Below are positions 1-6,865 of a stretch of DNA of 15,147 nucleotides, piece after piece (position 1 is the first letter of the stretch; each line of letters begins with the position of its first letter). The position numbers were made by a program, and so were the translations under genes. Below the pieces are notes generated by a model. The model was not told the DNA's origin. It ran no database searches and saw nothing but the letters and a program-made list of their open reading frames with translations. This stretch comes from Kofleriaceae bacterium. GTDB taxonomy: Bacteria > Myxococcota_A > Polyangia > Haliangiales > Haliangiaceae. The stretch spans positions 1-15,147 of the forward strand of contig JAESTW010000720.1 of assembly GCA_016763395.1 (NCBI GenBank), given 5' to 3'.

Positions 1-237
1 GATTACCCCCGGTTCACCAACCACCATTTGGGTAGTCGCGCCGCGCAACCCCCTCCATGTCAGTGACCAACTGAGATACTCATTAGGGCAGTATATGCCA
101 CCTGAGCCAAGTGAAACCACTGGTTTCAACGGGTCTGCTGGCGGGATTGCAAGTGCAGCTGGAGCCGGTTTTCCGCCACATGCGCAGGCACTACCAAGTA
201 GTAACGAGCACACCAACGCACTACCAATACGCGTCAT
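1..237 (-). CDS. Probable secreted lipoprotein, N-terminal part (runs off left edge)
   Basis: This minus-strand frame is open from position 309 down to the window edge, with an ATG at 235-237. The translation begins MTRIGSALVCSLLGSACACGG: a short basic n-region, a hydrophobic core and a Cys (C17 or C19) that would act as the lipidation site. The lipobox is imperfect because position -3 is Gly or Ala. A Pro/Ala-rich linker follows, then a segment at about residues 47-79 ending TTQMVVGEPGVI. It recalls the first strands of DUF3108-type envelope proteins, but that is an impression from memory. I see no strong Shine-Dalgarno sequence. The gene is divergent from the inositol synthase gene and its C-terminus lies outside the window. 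The opposite strand is also open here (2-346) but its translation looks like nothing. Fairly sure it is a gene; unsure of the family. Confidence 0.55.
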   Translation of the reverse strand, partial: MTRIGSALVCSLLLGSACACGGKPAPAALAIPPADPLKPVVSLGSGGIYCPNEYLSWSLTWRGLRGATTQMVVGEPGVI

Positions 238-483
238 GTTTGCAATGGTTAGCCTGTTCACGGCGGCAATACAAACATCATCCCTCAGTGGTTCCAAGGT
301 GCAAGATGATCATTTTTGCCAAATCCTACCCCTCATTTACATTTGATTTTCCCCCAGATGGCGGTAAAGAGTCGGGTACTCGTCATGGGCGCTTGAAAAC
401 GCAGGCTCTTTTGTGGGAATTATTTCCCAGGCGACTACTCAAACAGTATTTTCTCAACCACGAATTTTTAGAAACGTATTATT
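238..483. promoter_or_regulatory. Divergent intergenic region upstream of the inositol synthase gene
   Basis: This 246-bp stretch lies between the left-edge lipoprotein gene and the inositol synthase gene, so promoters for both should lie here. It is AT-richer than the flanking genes toward 311-360 and 440-483. The best rightward promoter guess is TTGCCA (316-321) with TACATT (338-343), a 16-bp spacer and only moderate matches to sigma-70 consensus. I cannot find a convincing Shine-Dalgarno sequence before the ATG at 484. A short dyad sits at 414-429. No gene is supported here. Confidence 0.35.
414..429. repeat. Short inverted repeat TGGGAA-N4-TTCCCA
   Basis: A perfect 6-bp dyad with a 4-bp AT spacer lies 54 bp before the inositol synthase start. 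The size and position would suit an operator for a dimeric regulator, but a 6-bp dyad can arise by chance and no second copy was noticed in the window. It has no T-tract, so it is not a terminator. Confidence 0.25.
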
Positions 484-1803
484 ATGTCAAACGATACACG
501 CGTAAATGTTCCTCCCGCGACCGGCAAACTAGGAGTTTTATTACCTGGTATGGGCGCGGTTGCGACCACCTTTATTGCTGGCGTTTTCGCTGCTCGCAAG
601 GGCATCGCCAAGCCAATCGGTTCACTCTGCGAGATGGGTACAATCCGGCTCGGCAAACGCACCGATGATAATGTCCCCAAGATTCGCGACTACGTTTCGC
701 TAGCAGCCCTCGACGACATTGTCTTTGGCGGCTGGGACCTCTTCAAAGCCAACTGCTACGAAGCAGCCCTAGAAGCTGAAGTGCTAGACAAAGACCTAGT
801 AGAAACTCTCAAGGACGAATTGTCTGCCATCAAGCCGATGGCTGCTGTTTTTGATCAGAGCTACGTCAAGCGACTTCGCGGCGAGCACGTCAAGACCGGC
901 AAAAACAAGATGGACTTGGCCGAGCAATTGATGGAAGACATCAAGAAGTTCAAGGCCGACAACGGCTGTGACCGACTGGTTGCTGTCTGGTGCGGTTCTA
1001 CCGAAGTCTACCGTGAGCCAACTGAGGTCCACGCGACCCTGGCTGCCTTTGAAGAGGGGCTACGTGCCAGCGATGACGAAATCGCTCCTTCTCAAATCTA
1101 CGCGTATGCCTGTCTCCAAATGGGTGTTCCGTACGCAAACGGCGCTCCGAACTTGAGTGTCGACATTGGCGCGATTCAAGAGCTCGCCAAAAAGACCAAG
1201 ACACCAATTTCCGGCAAAGACTTCAAAACCGGACAAACACTGATGAAAACCATTCTCGCGCCGGGCTTCAAAGCTCGTATGCTGGGAATTCGGGGTTGGT
1301 TCTCGACCAACATCTTGGGCAACCGAGACGGCGAAGTTCTCGACGATCCGGGCTCTTTCAAGTCCAAGGAGATTTCGAAACTCAGTGTTCTTGATTCGAT
1401 ATTACAGCCGGACAAGTACCCCGACCTGTACGGCAACCTCTATCATAAAGTCCGAATCAACTACTATCCGCCACACGGCGACAACAAAGAGGGATGGGAC
1501 AACATCGACATCTTTGGTTGGCTTGGATACAAGATGCAGATCAAGATCGACTTCTTGTGTCGTGACTCTATCCTTGCTGCACCAATCGTTCTCGACTTGG
1601 CGCTCTTCAGTGACTTCGCAAAGCGCGCAGGCATGAGCGGCACCCAAGAATGGCTCTCCTTCTACTACAAGAGCCCGATGACGGCAGACGGCCTCTACGC
1701 CGAGCACGATCTCTTCATCCAGCTGATGAAACTGAAGAATACTCTCCGTCACATCAATGGCGACGACCTCATCACGCACCTCGGCAACGAGTACTACGAC
1801 TAA
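484..1803 (+). CDS. ino1: Inositol-3-phosphate synthase (myo-inositol-1-phosphate synthase)
   Basis: The 439-residue cytosolic enzyme is predicted to convert D-glucose 6-phosphate to 1D-myo-inositol 3-phosphate with bound NAD. The N-terminus carries a glycine-rich nucleotide-binding loop (GVLLPGMG, residues 17-24). The middle and C-terminal parts hold the family signature: SGKDFKTGQT (243-252), NILGNRDGE (276-284) and a Lys-rich FKSKEISK stretch (292-299). The later region (about 322-384) contains the INYYPP and FLCRDSILAAP blocks. Length and these blocks match the roughly 430-residue bacterial form that I recall from Bacteroidota inositol-lipid loci better than the longer eukaryotic form. 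It is the first gene of the plus-strand arm, 12 bp before the CDP-alcohol phosphatidyltransferase, which points to inositol phosphate being made for a lipid or phosphodiester product. The start was chosen because residues 14-20 already enter the Rossmann fold. Family assignment is very secure. Confidence 0.95.
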   Translation: MSNDTRVNVPPATGKLGVLLPGMGAVATTFIAGVFAARKGIAKPIGSLCEMGTIRLGKRTDDNVPKIRDYVSLAALDDIVFGGWDLFKANCYEAALEAEVLDKDLVETLKDELSAIKPMAAVFDQSYVKRLRGEHVKTGKNKMDLAEQLMEDIKKFKADNGCDRLVAVWCGSTEVYREPTEVHATLAAFEEGLRASDDEIAPSQIYAYACLQMGVPYANGAPNLSVDIGAIQELAKKTKTPISGKDFKTGQTLMKTILAPGFKARMLGIRGWFSTNILGNRDGEVLDDPGSFKSKEISKLSVLDSILQPDKYPDLYGNLYHKVRINYYPPHGDNKEGWDNIDIFGWLGYKMQIKIDFLCRDSILAAPIVLDLALFSDFAKRAGMSGTQEWLSFYYKSPMTADGLYAEHDLFIQLMKLKNTLRHINGDDLITHLGNEYYD

Positions 1804-1815
1804 ATCTCGCTGTCG

Positions 1816-2988
1816 ATGTCCAGTATCTGTCAAAGCGCACTGATTCTTTGTCCAAAGTCGGCAAATGAAGGCACAAGGCAGCTGCTCGGACTAAGCGTGG
1901 GAGAGCGCCTCTTGTTGGCGCTCTCGTTTGCGGGTGTTAAACGAGTTGCCTTTGTCGGTGAGGGCGAACGTCCCAGTTGTGACCGAGCCAATCTCAAAAT
2001 TGTCAAAGCAAATGAGCTCACCACCGAGGATGAGCACATCGTACTCGCCTCCAATGTCGTTTTTGACAGGTCGCTACTCTCGACACAAACCCTAGCCGAC
2101 GATATCGCGCTGCAATATCAAAGCGGCGACACGTTGCGGGCGAGCATTGCCAACCCGGACAATGCGGCCGAAGCGATTGGCCACGGTCATGCTGATAGCG
2201 GACACGGTTACGGCATTGTCGTAAATTCAAAGGCGGACGCACGCAAAGCCAAGCGAGCACTATTGCTTTCGTTGCGAAAACCGATGGACGGAGTTACATC
2301 TCGCTATCTAAATCGGCATGTCTCACTCTTCATCACTCCCTTTTTGCTGCGGACAGGCCTATCTCCGAACTTCTTCACAGTCGTTTTCATGGCCATTGGT
2401 CTGGCAGCCGCCTATTTCGCAACCCAAGCTGAGTTTACTTGGGCGCTCGTTGCTACCGGATTGCTCTTTCAAGCGCAGTCTATCTTGGACGGCTGTGATG
2501 GCGAAATGGCACGGCTCAGCTACCAATTCTCCAGCCGCGGACAATGGCTAGATTCCATCGGCGACGACCTGACCAACTACTCTGTATGTTTTGGCCTAGC
2601 CATCGGACAAGCTCGGGTTCTCGATGCCAGCTTCCTGTACTGGCTCGGCGGTGCCGTGTTGGCCATGCAAGTGCTGACCAGTGCCGTTCTCTACCGTCGA
2701 ATGCTGATTTTGGGTACCGGTGATCTCTTGGCGATACCCGATCTAGTTCGAGGAGATCCCAAAGAGGGATTTCTCGGCAGCGTAGGAGAGATTGTTGGCG
2801 TCTTACTCAAGCGCGACAGCTTCATCTTTTTTCTATCGATACTGGTCATAGCGCAGCAGCCCTTGTACGCGTTCTATATATACGGTGTCGGAACCCTACC
2901 AATGACCATTGGCGTATTGGTTAACGAGTACCGGATTGGGCAGCAGGCGCGAATGCCGGACACTGCCGAGAACACCGCGCCGCTGTAG
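1816..2988 (+). CDS. CDP-alcohol phosphatidyltransferase with N-terminal nucleotidyltransferase-like domain
   Basis: The membrane enzyme is predicted to transfer a phospho-alcohol onto, or in exchange with, a CDP-activated partner. The complete family motif D-x2-DG-x2-AR-x8-G-x3-D-x3-D is present at residues 225-250 (D225, D228, G229, A232, R233, G242, D246, D250). Hydrophobic segments run from about 170 to 370. Residues 1-130 resemble a worn nucleotidyltransferase domain (SVGERLLLALSFAGVKRVAFVG, split here as residues 27-48, and IVLASNVVFD, 75-84) but lack the canonical GGxGxR loop. The linker LRKPMDGVTSRYLNRHVS (153-170) is typical of this fused architecture, known from inositol-1-phosphate cytidylyltransferase/di-myo-inositol-phosphate phosphate synthase. 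It sits directly after ino1, so inositol phosphate is the likely acceptor, giving a phosphatidylinositol-phosphate-like or di-inositol product. Family sure, substrate inferred. Confidence 0.88.
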   Translation: MSSICQSALILCPKSANEGTRQLLGLSVGERLLLALSFAGVKRVAFVGEGERPSCDRANLKIVKANELTTEDEHIVLASNVVFDRSLLSTQTLADDIALQYQSGDTLRASIANPDNAAEAIGHGHADSGHGYGIVVNSKADARKAKRALLLSLRKPMDGVTSRYLNRHVSLFITPFLLRTGLSPNFFTVVFMAIGLAAAYFATQAEFTWALVATGLLFQAQSILDGCDGEMARLSYQFSSRGQWLDSIGDDLTNYSVCFGLAIGQARVLDASFLYWLGGAVLAMQVLTSAVLYRRMLILGTGDLLAIPDLVRGDPKEGFLGSVGEIVGVLLKRDSFIFFLSILVIAQQPLYAFYIYGVGTLPMTIGVLVNEYRIGQQARMPDTAENTAPL

Positions 2989-3123
2989 AGCTGAGTGGCG
3001 CAGGTTACACCGCCAATCGGCGATCTGGCTACCCAGGCGAGCAATCGCACAATTGCCGAAAATCGCCATGATGTGCCACATTAGCCGGAGCATTGGACGG
3101 CACTATGGTGGTAGTTTCGCGCC
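2989..3123. other. Intergenic gap inside the plus-strand arm
   Basis: This 135-bp gap is the longest within the plus-strand gene set. It contains a tiny CGCC-AATC-GGCG hairpin near 3010-3021 with no T-tract, so I do not call a terminator. TATGGT at about 3103-3108 could be a weak -10 box for the dehydrogenase gene, but its -35 match is poor. It may mark a boundary between an inositol-lipid pair of genes and the sugar genes. Confidence 0.25.
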
Positions 3124-4433
3124 ATGAAGATTGCAATCATTGGCACGGGCTACGTCGGACTAGTTGCAGGCGCAGGATTCGCTGATTGTGGCAACGACGT
3201 CATTTGCGTCGACCGCAGTGAAGAGCGAGTTGCCTCTCTCAAAGCAGGCAAGATTCCGTTTTTCGAGCCGGGGCTTGCAGAACTCGTTGCCCGCAACGTT
3301 TCCCACGAGCGCATGTCATTTACCACCAGTACTGCAGACGCGGTTGCTGGCGCAGACGCCGTCTTTATTGCCGTGGGAACTCCCAGCTCAGGTGATGGCG
3401 CGGATATGTCTCAGGTGGACTCCGCTGCAAAGGCAATCGGACAAGCGCTCACCGGATGGGCTGTCATCGTCAACAAAAGCACAGTTCCCGTTGGCACCGC
3501 CAAACGCGTTTCGGACATCGTCGCAAAAGAGACCAAACACGAGTTCGCAGTCGCCTCGAATCCCGAGTTTCTCAAAGAAGGCGACGCCATCAACGACTTC
3601 CTCAAGCCCGATCGAGTCATCATTGGTTGTGAGGATGCGCGAGCAGAAAAAGTCTTACGACGAATCTACGCACCACTTCTCCGAATTTCCGATCGACTGA
3701 GTGTAATGGACATCGCGTCGGCCGAACTGACAAAGTACGCCGCCAACGCCATGCTGGCCACCAGGATCTCCTTTATGAACGAGTTGGCCCTCCTGGCCGA
3801 GAAGGTCGGCGCGGACATCGAGAATGTTCGTCGCGGCATCGGCTCGGACAAGCGGATTGGACCGCGTTTTCTCTTTGCTGGTGCTGGCTTTGGCGGCTCC
3901 TGCTTTCCCAAAGATCTAGAGGCCCTCGCGGTCATGGGCAAGAACCACGACATTCCTCTGGCAGTCGTCAACGCGGTGATCGAGGCCAACGCAAACCAAA
4001 AGCTCATTTTGGGACAAAAGCTGCGTGAACACTTTGGCAACTCACTCAAAGACAAGCGCATCGCCTTTTGGGGACTTGCCTTCAAGCCGGGAACCGACGA
4101 TATACGCGAGTCTCCAGCTCTCTACACGATCAACCAAGTACTCGAATCAGGTGCAAGTGTGGTTGCCTACGATCCCGAAGCTATGGACAATGTTCGAGCA
4201 GAATTTGGTGACAAAATCGAGATGTCTCGGACATGTACAAAGCTGCCGAGGGCGCGGATGCTGTAGTCATGGTCACCGAGTGGCACCAATTCCGACGTCC
4301 GAGCTTCGAAAAACTCAAGCGAATCATGCGAACTCCAGTTCTATTCGACGGCCGCAACCAATGGCCACCGGCCGAAGCTGAGGAACTCGGATTCTCCTAC
4401 TACGGCATCGGACGAGGCAAGCTAGAGTACTAG
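3124..4433 (+). CDS. ugd: UDP-glucose 6-dehydrogenase, interrupted by a single-base frameshift
   Basis: The family oxidises UDP-glucose to UDP-glucuronate with two NAD+ in the cytosol. The first frame (3124-4266) gives the Rossmann motif GTGYVG (7-12), NPEFLKEG (146-153), K204 and N208, the catalytic cysteine C260 in GFGGSCFPKD, and the C-terminal-domain block WGLAFKPGTDDIRESP (326-341). After residue 367 the reading becomes nonsense and stops at 4266. The expected tail continues in another frame (DMYKAAEGADAVVMVTEW ... GIGRGKLEY) to the stop at 4433. The span is 1310 nt; one extra base restores a 436-residue protein of normal family length, so one base is missing near 4222-4230. Cause undecided: sequencing error, recent mutation or recoding. 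The truncated product would keep the catalytic cysteine but lose the end of the UDP-binding domain. GDP-mannose dehydrogenase is the alternative family member. Confidence 0.92.
4222..4232 (+). other. Frameshift site in the UDP-glucose dehydrogenase gene
   Basis: Upstream coding runs in the frame of 3124; downstream coding (DMYKAAEG...) runs one base earlier. The local bases read GAG ATG TCT CGG ACA in the first frame and TCG GAC ATG TAC in the second. Adding one base in the TCTCGG stretch gives a smooth Glu-Met-Ser-Ser-Asp-Met-Tyr join. I see no X-XXY-YYZ slippery heptamer, which argues against programmed -1 frameshifting. Confidence 0.85.
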
Positions 4434-4439
4434 ATCTCC

Positions 4440-5585
4440 ATGAAAATCACCTATGTCTACGACGGTACCTATCCTTCTTCTGCGGCAGATGCTTGGCAGG
4501 TGATAAATACTGCCTGTGCCCTCAGCCGCGAGGGCGCAAAGGTCAGGCTTGCCTTTTGTGAGAGCGAAGGAAGCCCGAGTTCGGCAGAAGAGTTGCTCGC
4601 GCACTACGGGCTCGAAGGCAACATCGATATCATGCCGCTGCCGCTGAAAAGCGCCGGTTTGTCCGGTGGAACAGGCCGAAGTCTCATTAAGCTTACGCAT
4701 CCGGCACAGGCTGTAATGCGAGCCATCTCCGAGGACACCGACCTCATCTATTCCAGGAACATTCCCGCACTGGTCATGGCCAATCTTGTCCGACGTCCGG
4801 TCGTCTATGACACCTATCGCCCGTGGCCGTCCCAGTACCGCTCGATGGCCTTCTTTTTTCGCAACCTCTTTCGCTCGAAAAACATGCTCGGTGCGTTTTT
4901 TCACTCGGAACACACGCTGAACTCCTTTGCCAATGCTGGTATCGACTCAGAGAAGTTACGAGTTGCTCACAACGGATACAACGAGAGTTTCTTCGATGCT
5001 CCTCTGTCCACCAGGCAAGCCAGAGAGTCATTGGGCATGGACCCGGACGCCTTTGTTATCGGCTACACCGGCCGTTTGGACCGCGAAAAGGGTATCGACG
5101 CTCTACTGGACATAGCCGAACAAGAGCCCAGCTTCCAAATTCTTCTAGTTGGCGGAGGCGAGCAAGCCGTGATGGATCGCATTGAGCGGTTGCCAAATGT
5201 GAAGTTCTTCCCGTGGCAAACGCCCAGCACCCTATCGACCTATCTCTACGCCTGTGATTGCTTGATGATTCCGCCTTCAAGCATTCCTCTACAAGCGGGC
5301 AATACGGTCTTGCCCATGAAGCTATTTGCCTACTTTGCCAGCGAGCGAATCATCGTCGCCCCTCGCGCGCCGGATACCGAAGAGCTGCTCAAGCACGACG
5401 ATAACTCCTGGCTCTTGCGCTGTGATGACACCAGCGACTCCATAAAGCAGCTGCAATATTTGCGAGATAATCCTACGCTGAGAAAACGTATTAGTGATAA
5501 GGCCCGAGAACAGTCGCTAGAGATGACTTGGACACATCGCGCGCAATTCTTGCTCACCCATATCGATACTTGGATGCGCAACTAA
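4440..5585 (+). CDS. Family-4-like glycosyltransferase, tandem copy 1
   Basis: The 381-residue GT-B-fold enzyme is predicted to add a sugar from a nucleotide donor to a lipid-linked or glycan acceptor at the inner membrane face. The N-terminal domain (1-170) begins MKITYVYD. The C-terminal domain has NGYNESFF (178-185), the phosphate-binding GYTGRLDREKG (208-218; R212 and K217) and PDTEELL (311-317). The EX7E motif of canonical GT4 enzymes is absent: the aligned positions are T289 and A297, in GNTVLPMKLFAYFA, whereas relatives usually read KLFEY. It starts 6 bp after the ugd stop. The next gene is a full-length paralogue with about 66 substitutions and no gaps by my hand alignment, about 83% identity. 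Donor and acceptor are unknown; UDP-glucuronate from the neighbouring gene is one possibility. Confidence 0.87.
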   Translation: MKITYVYDGTYPSSAADAWQVINTACALSREGAKVRLAFCESEGSPSSAEELLAHYGLEGNIDIMPLPLKSAGLSGGTGRSLIKLTHPAQAVMRAISEDTDLIYSRNIPALVMANLVRRPVVYDTYRPWPSQYRSMAFFFRNLFRSKNMLGAFFHSEHTLNSFANAGIDSEKLRVAHNGYNESFFDAPLSTRQARESLGMDPDAFVIGYTGRLDREKGIDALLDIAEQEPSFQILLVGGGEQAVMDRIERLPNVKFFPWQTPSTLSTYLYACDCLMIPPSSIPLQAGNTVLPMKLFAYFASERIIVAPRAPDTEELLKHDDNSWLLRCDDTSDSIKQLQYLRDNPTLRKRISDKAREQSLEMTWTHRAQFLLTHIDTWMRN

Positions 5586-5592
5586 AACTCGT

Positions 5593-5624
5593 GGTTTGAC
5601 AATCAAAAGCTGCTCTGCCAACGT
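5593..5624 (+). repeat. Duplicated linker, copy 1
   Basis: A 32-bp block beginning GGTTTGACAATCAAAAGC lies just after the stop of glycosyltransferase copy 1. It matches 6827-6858 at 31 of 32 bases. This is tighter than the surrounding duplicated coding DNA at the 3' end of the glycosyltransferase genes. Confidence 0.85.
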
Positions 5625-5679
5625 TCGCTACATGAACCGGTCGGACAGAGCCACCATCATCAGAGCCAGACGGACATGA
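5596..5679 (+). pseudogene. Remnant of the 5' end of the SDR gene at the duplication junction
   Basis: The stretch between the two glycosyltransferase genes aligns with the start of the SDR gene at 6830-6910. The ATG at 5632 opens a 15-codon frame, MNRSDRATIIRARRT, where the intact gene reads MKRLGRVAITGATGF. Its TGA (5677-5679) overlaps the ATG of glycosyltransferase copy 2 (5676-5678) as ATGA, so it could act as a coupling leader peptide. In-frame similarity also reaches back to the TTG at 5596. The Rossmann glycine motif is not preserved, so it encodes no working SDR. Read as a scar of tandem duplication; any present role as a leader is speculation. Confidence 0.75.
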
Positions 5680-6833
5680 GAATTACCTATGTCTACGACA
5701 ACACATTTCCGTCTTCTGCAGCAGACGCTTGGCAGGTGATAAATACCGTATCTACCCTCAGTCGCCAGGGAGCTAACGTCAGGCTTGCCTTTTGCGAAAG
5801 TGAAGAAAGCCCGAATTCAGGAGAGGAATTACTCGCACACTATGGGCTCGAAGGCGATATCGAACTCATGCCAGTTCCGCTCAAGAGTGCAAGGTTATCC
5901 GGTCTAGCAGGGCGAACGCTTGTCAAGCTGACACATCCAGCACAGGCAGTAATGCGAACCATCGCCAAAGACACCGATCTCGTCTTTTCTAGAAACATTC
6001 CGGCTGTGGTCATGGCCAATCTCGTCGGACGTCCGGTCGAGTACGACACCTACAGACCTTGGCCCTCACAGTATCGCGCGATGGCCTTCTTTTTTCGAAC
6101 TCTCTTTCGCTCAAAGAAGATGCTCGGAGCCTTCTTTCACTCTGAACACGCGATGAACTCCTTCGCCAATGCTGGTATCTCCCCAGAAAAACTCCGAGTT
6201 GCCCACAACGGCTACAACGAGAGCTTTTTCGATCCCCCACTCTCGACGAGAGAGGCTCGAGAGGCTCTGGGAATGGACCCGGACGACTTTGTTATAGGCT
6301 ATACCGGACGTCTGGACCTAGCAAAGGGTATCGGCGCACTGCTGGACATCGCCGAACATGAACCAAGTTTTCAATTCCTGTTGGTTGGCCACGGAGAGCA
6401 AGCTGTGATGGATCGCATCGAGCGAATACCGAACGTAAAGCTCTTCCCGTGGCAAACGCATAGCAAACTGCCGACCTATCTCTATGCCTGCGACTGCCTA
6501 ATGATTCCACCCTCTAGTATTCCTCTACGGGCTGGTAACACGGTCTTGCCAATCAAGCTCTTCACATATTTCGCCAGTGGTCGAGTCATCGTCGCACCAC
6601 GCGCTCCGGATACCGAAGAGCTGCTCAAACACGACGAGAATTCATGGCTCTTGCGCTGTGACGACACCGTAGAGTCTGTAAAGCAGCTTCAGTATTTACG
6701 CGAAAACCCCGAGCTCCGTAAACGCCTTAGCGACAAAGCGAGGGAGCAGTCCCGAGAGATGACCTGGACACATCGTGCGCAGTTCTTACTCACCCAAATC
6801 GACGGCTGGATGCGCAGTTCTAACTCGGTTTGA
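5676..6833 (+). CDS. Family-4-like glycosyltransferase, tandem copy 2
   Basis: The 385-residue paralogue aligns with copy 1 along its whole length, with four extra C-terminal residues (SNSV). Its role should be the same class of sugar transfer. R212 and K217 of the donor-phosphate loop are kept (GRLDLAKG), although the RE pair of copy 1 has become LA. The EX7E positions are again missing (T289 and T297). Differences cluster at 25-34, 44-49, 61-82, 95-125 and 214-240 by eye, the N-terminal acceptor-facing domain and the donor-loop region. That would fit divergence toward a different acceptor or donor, which is an inference. Its start overlaps the TGA of the SDR remnant. Its stop (6831-6833) overlaps a TTG that could in principle start the next gene. 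The intact frame and preserved core motifs argue that both copies are functional. Confidence 0.87.
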   Translation: MRITYVYDNTFPSSAADAWQVINTVSTLSRQGANVRLAFCESEESPNSGEELLAHYGLEGDIELMPVPLKSARLSGLAGRTLVKLTHPAQAVMRTIAKDTDLVFSRNIPAVVMANLVGRPVEYDTYRPWPSQYRAMAFFFRTLFRSKKMLGAFFHSEHAMNSFANAGISPEKLRVAHNGYNESFFDPPLSTREAREALGMDPDDFVIGYTGRLDLAKGIGALLDIAEHEPSFQFLLVGHGEQAVMDRIERIPNVKLFPWQTHSKLPTYLYACDCLMIPPSSIPLRAGNTVLPIKLFTYFASGRVIVAPRAPDTEELLKHDENSWLLRCDDTVESVKQLQYLRENPELRKRLSDKAREQSREMTWTHRAQFLLTQIDGWMRSSNSV

Positions 6834-6858
6834 CAATCAAAAGCAGCTCTGCCAACGT
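6827..6858 (+). repeat. Duplicated linker, copy 2
   Basis: The block matches 5593-5624 with one mismatch. Here it covers the end of glycosyltransferase copy 2 (its last codon and stop) and the upstream region of the intact SDR gene. It contains TTGACA, but no -10-like hexamer lies 16-18 bp downstream. Confidence 0.85.
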
Positions 6859-6865
6859 GCTGGAC

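Noticed and set aside
2..346. Plus-strand open frame of 114 codons at the left edge, as the 3' end of a gene
   Set aside because: The translation is Ser/Ala/Pro/Gly-rich with no domain I recognise, and the opposite strand gives a signal peptide followed by plausible protein. It is most likely an antisense shadow.
111..668. 185-residue plus-strand frame overlapping the start of the inositol synthase gene
   Set aside because: It overlaps conserved coding sequence in another frame from 484 on and its translation has no recognisable motif.
4222..4232. Programmed -1 ribosomal frameshifting in ugd
   Set aside because: There is no slippery heptamer and no obvious downstream stem-loop, and this family is not known to use recoding; a missing base is simpler.
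5596..5624. TTGACA in the duplicated linker as a -35 promoter box for glycosyltransferase copy 2 or the SDR
   Set aside because: Neither copy has a -10-like hexamer at 16-18 bp spacing (the bases there read CAACGT), so a sigma-70 promoter is not supported.
6830..6865. TTG at 6830 as the start of the SDR gene
   Set aside because: It would place 22 residues before the Rossmann glycine motif and overlap the upstream stop; the ATG at 6866 gives a usual N-terminus. It cannot be fully excluded because similarity in the duplicate extends back in frame.
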